Shown: in pieces, positions 38,787 to 41,504 of the stretch | Layout: every line of letters starts with the position of its first letter | Position numbering within the stretch: position 1 is the first letter of the stretch | Source: a virus | DNA length: 41,504 nt | Reading direction: 5' to 3' (one strand) | Virus record (IMG/VR): IMGVR_UViG_3300025778_000033 | Location: 1-41,504 of that record | Program-made: the position numbers and the translations under genes | Notes under the pieces: model-generated | Told to the model about the DNA's origin: nothing | Seen by the model: only the letters and a program-made list of their open reading frames with translations | Databases searched by the model: none

Positions 38787-39328
38787 TGTATACAAATAGT
38801 CAGGTTACAGCGATATTACAATATTCTGATATATCATTATATTTAGGTGGTGGCGATTTTGCCCAAGAGAAATATTATAATTGGGTAGATGAGACAATGG
38901 AGTTGGATATGATTGAGGTGTTTACCGAGACTGTTAGATTCTTCCAACCATATTCCTTGGGTACAAGTTCTTATGATTTGGTTGTTAACTACCTTAATAC
39001 CTTAACGGGTAAGTGGAGAGCAAGGGCTATTGAGATTTCAGGTAATAGTAATGGTATTATTGCTGGTCAGCCTTCAACTACGACTTATGTATCAGCTACG
39101 GTTATAAGATTAACCTACACTGCTACGGGTGGGGAGACATCGGTTGTTTTCTCTGCAGGTATTGGAAGGGCTTGCTTAGATGTAACAAGGGGTGGTATAG
39201 ATGTACAAAATATTTTAACTTCAGGAACCCCAACTGGTGACAATGTATTATGGACAAGTTCTACAGGAACTTTAACATTTGCAAGGGTGTTATCAGCTGG
39301 TGAGTTTATAGCAATAAATTTAGAATAG
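38786..39328 (+). CDS. Probable tail or fibre-associated protein, 180 aa
   Basis: Starts MYTNSQVTAILQYSDISLYL and is Ser/Thr/Gly-rich and beta-rich, with TTTYVSATVIRLTYTATGG near the middle and an end (LSAGEFIAINLE) like a small beta-sandwich. Translation is coupled to the previous gene by a one-base overlap, and the fibre gene starts one base after its stop. It is probably a partner or attachment protein of the fibre. Confidence 0.5.
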   Translation: MYTNSQVTAILQYSDISLYLGGGDFAQEKYYNWVDETMELDMIEVFTETVRFFQPYSLGTSSYDLVVNYLNTLTGKWRARAIEISGNSNGIIAGQPSTTTYVSATVIRLTYTATGGETSVVFSAGIGRACLDVTRGGIDVQNILTSGTPTGDNVLWTSSTGTLTFARVLSAGEFIAINLE

Positions 39329-39329
39329 T

Positions 39330-41504
39330 ATGAGTCAAGGTTACTTTACTGGTGAGGTCAAGATAAGAAATGAGAATGGCGTTCTTGTGGCTAATAATGG
39401 GGTTGTTACTGCTACTAGTGGTATTACCTCAGGAACTACAGGAACCTCAGGAACGAGTGGTACCTCTGGCACCTCAGGGGTTGCAGGTACATCAGCTAGA
39501 TATGTAGATACCTTTACGGCAACTGCAGGTCAAACTAACTTTACCTCTACCTATGGATATAACCCAGACCTTATAGATATTTATGTAAATGGTGTTAAGT
39601 TAAGCAAGAATGATTTTACAAGACCAACAAATACAACTGTTGTTTTAAATAATGGCGTTTTAGCGGGAGATATTGTAGAAATATATAACTATGTTTCTTA
39701 CTATACTCCTACCTCTGGTACAGCGGGTTCTTCAGGTACTACAGGTACATCGGGTACGTCAGGGACCACAGGAACCTCAGGTACAACGGGAACGAGTGGT
39801 AGTTCAGGTAGTAGCGGAACATCAGCTACAGCAGGTACAAGTGGAACTACGGGCACCTCAGGAACTTCAGGCTTAACTGGGGATAAGTATTTCTCTTTGT
39901 CAAGTACTAGTTTTACTTTAGGAACAAATGGTTCTTTAACGGTTGCTACAAACCTTTCTTATACTCCTGGGCAGTCAATTATAATCTCTCACGATAACAC
40001 AAATTATCAGCTAAGTGATGTTACTAGTTATAACTCTAGTACGGGATTGTTGGTTTTTGGTATTGCTAACTTATTGATAGGTGGTGGTACTTACTCTACA
40101 TGGAGTGTAAATCTAAATGGTAAGCCAGGTACAAACGGGACCTCAGGTTCTTCAGGAACAAGTGGTTCTTCAGGAACGACAGGGACTAGTGGAACAAGTG
40201 CGACAAGCGGTACTTCAGGCACTACGGGTACTAGCGGCACTAGTGGTTCTAGTGGTTCATCAGGTAGTTCAGGTTCTAGTTCAACAAGTGGTACTAGCGG
40301 TACTACGGGTACGAGTGGTACAACGGGAACATCGGGCACAAGTGGAACGAGTGGATTGAATGGTATTAGTGGTGGGCAGATATATTTCTTAAATCAATCG
40401 GTAAATACAAGTTCAGCTTTTGGTACTCCTACCTATAAACAAATGGATACAAGCCCTACGGGTGGAGCTGAACAGACAGTGGCAATTACTGCTAGTGGTA
40501 ACACCTCAAATATTGTTTGGGCTACCTTTGCTACTAATAGTGGGGTGCCCAATTTAACTACCTTACCAGGGGGTATTTGGGCATGGCAAATGAATATATT
40601 ATGTAGTTCAGCAAATGCCGCAAACCTTTCTATATACGCACAAATATTCAAATATACAACAGGTGGTGCATCAACCTTGATTGCTACCTCAGGTATTATA
40701 AATTTACAAAATAATACAGGTGTTGTTTCTTATTACTTTGATTCATTTGTACCAAGTACTGCAATGAATTCAACGGATAGATTATATACTGTTTTATATT
40801 ATACGAATTCAAAGGCAGGTAATGTACCTTTTACTTTTTATACAGAAGGTACTTCTAACTACTCTTATATAACTACTTCTTTAAATGCCCCTTCAGGTAC
40901 TTCAGGTACTAGTGGTAATAGCGGAAGTAGCGGTACATCAGGAAGCTCAGGTACATCAGCTACCTCTGGAACAAGTGGCTTAAGTGGTAGTTCGGGGGTA
41001 TCGGGAACAAGTGGTACTACGGGTACAAGTGGGTCTTCAGGTACTACGGGTACATCGGGAACGAGTGCTACGAGCGGAACATCTGGAACAACGGGTACGT
41101 CAGGAACTTCTGGCGTTAGTGGTTCTAGTGGGGTTAGCGGAACGAGTGGTTCATCGGGTACCTCAGGTACAACCCCTACCAATCAAGTAACAGGGACAGG
41201 TTCAGCTTCTCAGATTGCCTACTTCAACGGAACAAACTCTATTACAAGTGATGCTACCTTTACTTATTCTCCTACTGCTCAACTATTAGTTAATAATAGT
41301 GTTACTGCTGCATCAGCAATAGCAAGAGGAACTAACCTTACTCCTACCTTAACAGCATCAGCTAATGGTGATGTATTAGTAGGATTAGATATTAACCCTA
41401 CGTTTACTAATGGTGCTTTTACAGGGGTATCAAATTATGGGATAAGAATAAGTTCTGCATTTCCTCTTACCAATACAATTTCTACAGTTAATTCTATTAA
41501 TACT
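39330..41504 (+). CDS. Tail fibre with collagen-like arrays, 3' end outside the window
   Basis: 725 codons are visible and the frame is still open at the edge. After a short start (MSQGYFTGEVKIRNENGVLV) comes a first GTSG array (about residues 30-51), then a domain with TFTATAGQTNFTSTYGYNPD and IDIYVNGVKLSKNDF (about 55-125), which I know from many phage fibres. Three longer arrays follow (about 130-185, 264-350 and 521-616), separated by beta domains (YFSLSSTSFTLGTNGSL; QIYFLNQSVNTSSAFG to the next array). After the last array, TGTGSASQIAYFNGTNSITS and repeated strand motifs look like the shaft before an S74-type chaperone end, which would lie outside. Gly-X-Y arrays trimerise as stiff rods in receptor-binding fibres. 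Confidence 0.8.
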   Translation, partial: MSQGYFTGEVKIRNENGVLVANNGVVTATSGITSGTTGTSGTSGTSGTSGVAGTSARYVDTFTATAGQTNFTSTYGYNPDLIDIYVNGVKLSKNDFTRPTNTTVVLNNGVLAGDIVEIYNYVSYYTPTSGTAGSSGTTGTSGTSGTTGTSGTTGTSGSSGSSGTSATAGTSGTTGTSGTSGLTGDKYFSLSSTSFTLGTNGSLTVATNLSYTPGQSIIISHDNTNYQLSDVTSYNSSTGLLVFGIANLLIGGGTYSTWSVNLNGKPGTNGTSGSSGTSGSSGTTGTSGTSATSGTSGTTGTSGTSGSSGSSGSSGSSSTSGTSGTTGTSGTTGTSGTSGTSGLNGISGGQIYFLNQSVNTSSAFGTPTYKQMDTSPTGGAEQTVAITASGNTSNIVWATFATNSGVPNLTTLPGGIWAWQMNILCSSANAANLSIYAQIFKYTTGGASTLIATSGIINLQNNTGVVSYYFDSFVPSTAMNSTDRLYTVLYYTNSKAGNVPFTFYTEGTSNYSYITTSLNAPSGTSGTSGNSGSSGTSGSSGTSATSGTSGLSGSSGVSGTSGTTGTSGSSGTTGTSGTSATSGTSGTTGTSGTSGVSGSSGVSGTSGSSGTSGTTPTNQVTGTGSASQIAYFNGTNSITSDATFTYSPTAQLLVNNSVTAASAIARGTNLTPTLTASANGDVLVGLDINPTFTNGAFTGVSNYGIRISSAFPLTNTISTVNSINT
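39717..41175 (+). repeat. Collagen-like Gly-Thr/Ser-Ser repeat arrays in the fibre gene
   Basis: Three blocks (39717-39883, 40120-40378, 40890-41175) encode runs of GTS, GSS and GTT triplets with few interruptions. The protein repeats are near-perfect, but the DNA uses many synonymous codons (all four Gly codons, all Thr codons, TCA, AGT, AGC, TCT, TCG), with more G and C than elsewhere in the window. Antisense frames give Pro/Val-rich ORFs that are artefacts of this repeat. Confidence 0.9.

Noticed and set aside
40091-41182. Minus-strand ORFs with Pro/Val/Glu-rich repeats (PLVPVVPE and similar) opposite the fibre gene
   Set aside because: They are the reverse reading of the GTSG codon repeats; the plus-strand frame has clear domains between the arrays.

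Overview
The window is one continuous piece of an AT-rich, tailed, podovirus-like bacteriophage genome whose host is most likely a member of the Bacteroidota. The host call is an inference. It rests on the repeated promoter box TAnnTTTG ahead of late genes (often with TTG or TTTG 18-21 bases upstream), A-rich leaders with little Shine-Dalgarno signal, and protein families usual in phages of this phylum. The standard bacterial code fits, because several genes end in TGA. The virion gene order resembles that of crAss-like and related podoviruses. No terminase, DNA polymerase, lysis gene, integrase, tRNA or CRISPR array was seen, so both ends appear to be cut from a larger genome.

Layout. Bases 1-8965 are read leftward: a partial gene, a PD-(D/E)XK nuclease-like gene, a broken cytosine-5 DNA methyltransferase, an ERF-type annealing protein, a run of small unknown genes, then a glutamine amidotransferase (class II) next to an amidoligase with a large zinc-ribbon N-terminus, further small genes, a dense run of RNA hairpins (about 7842-8487) and a basic 162-residue protein. 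Bases 8966-9831 are a gene-free divergent control region, very AT-rich, with short repeats and a GC-rich islet. From 9832 everything reads rightward: a RepL-like winged-helix protein, small genes, a NinG-like HNH protein, a run of tiny Lys-rich proteins, a GroES-like protein, then portal, scaffold, major capsid, connector proteins, a 1310-residue tail protein, three likely internal/ejected proteins, an ATP-grasp enzyme, a 1211-residue internal protein and a tail fibre with collagen-like GTSG arrays that runs off the end.

How the parts fit. The left arm looks like early and middle functions (recombination, DNA modification, host takeover) and the right arm is the late virion block, divided by hairpin terminators at 17216, 19979, 21239 and 37846 and restarted by TAnnTTTG promoters. 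The most notable system is a peptide or small-molecule modification set: GAT-II and amidoligase adjacent in the left arm, sharing a CCNEW-type zinc ribbon, with an ATP-grasp ligase among the virion genes. Next come a probable large structured RNA at 7842-8469 and a smaller one after the 1211-residue protein gene. The methyltransferase carries a 9-base insertion with a stop inside its catalytic motif.
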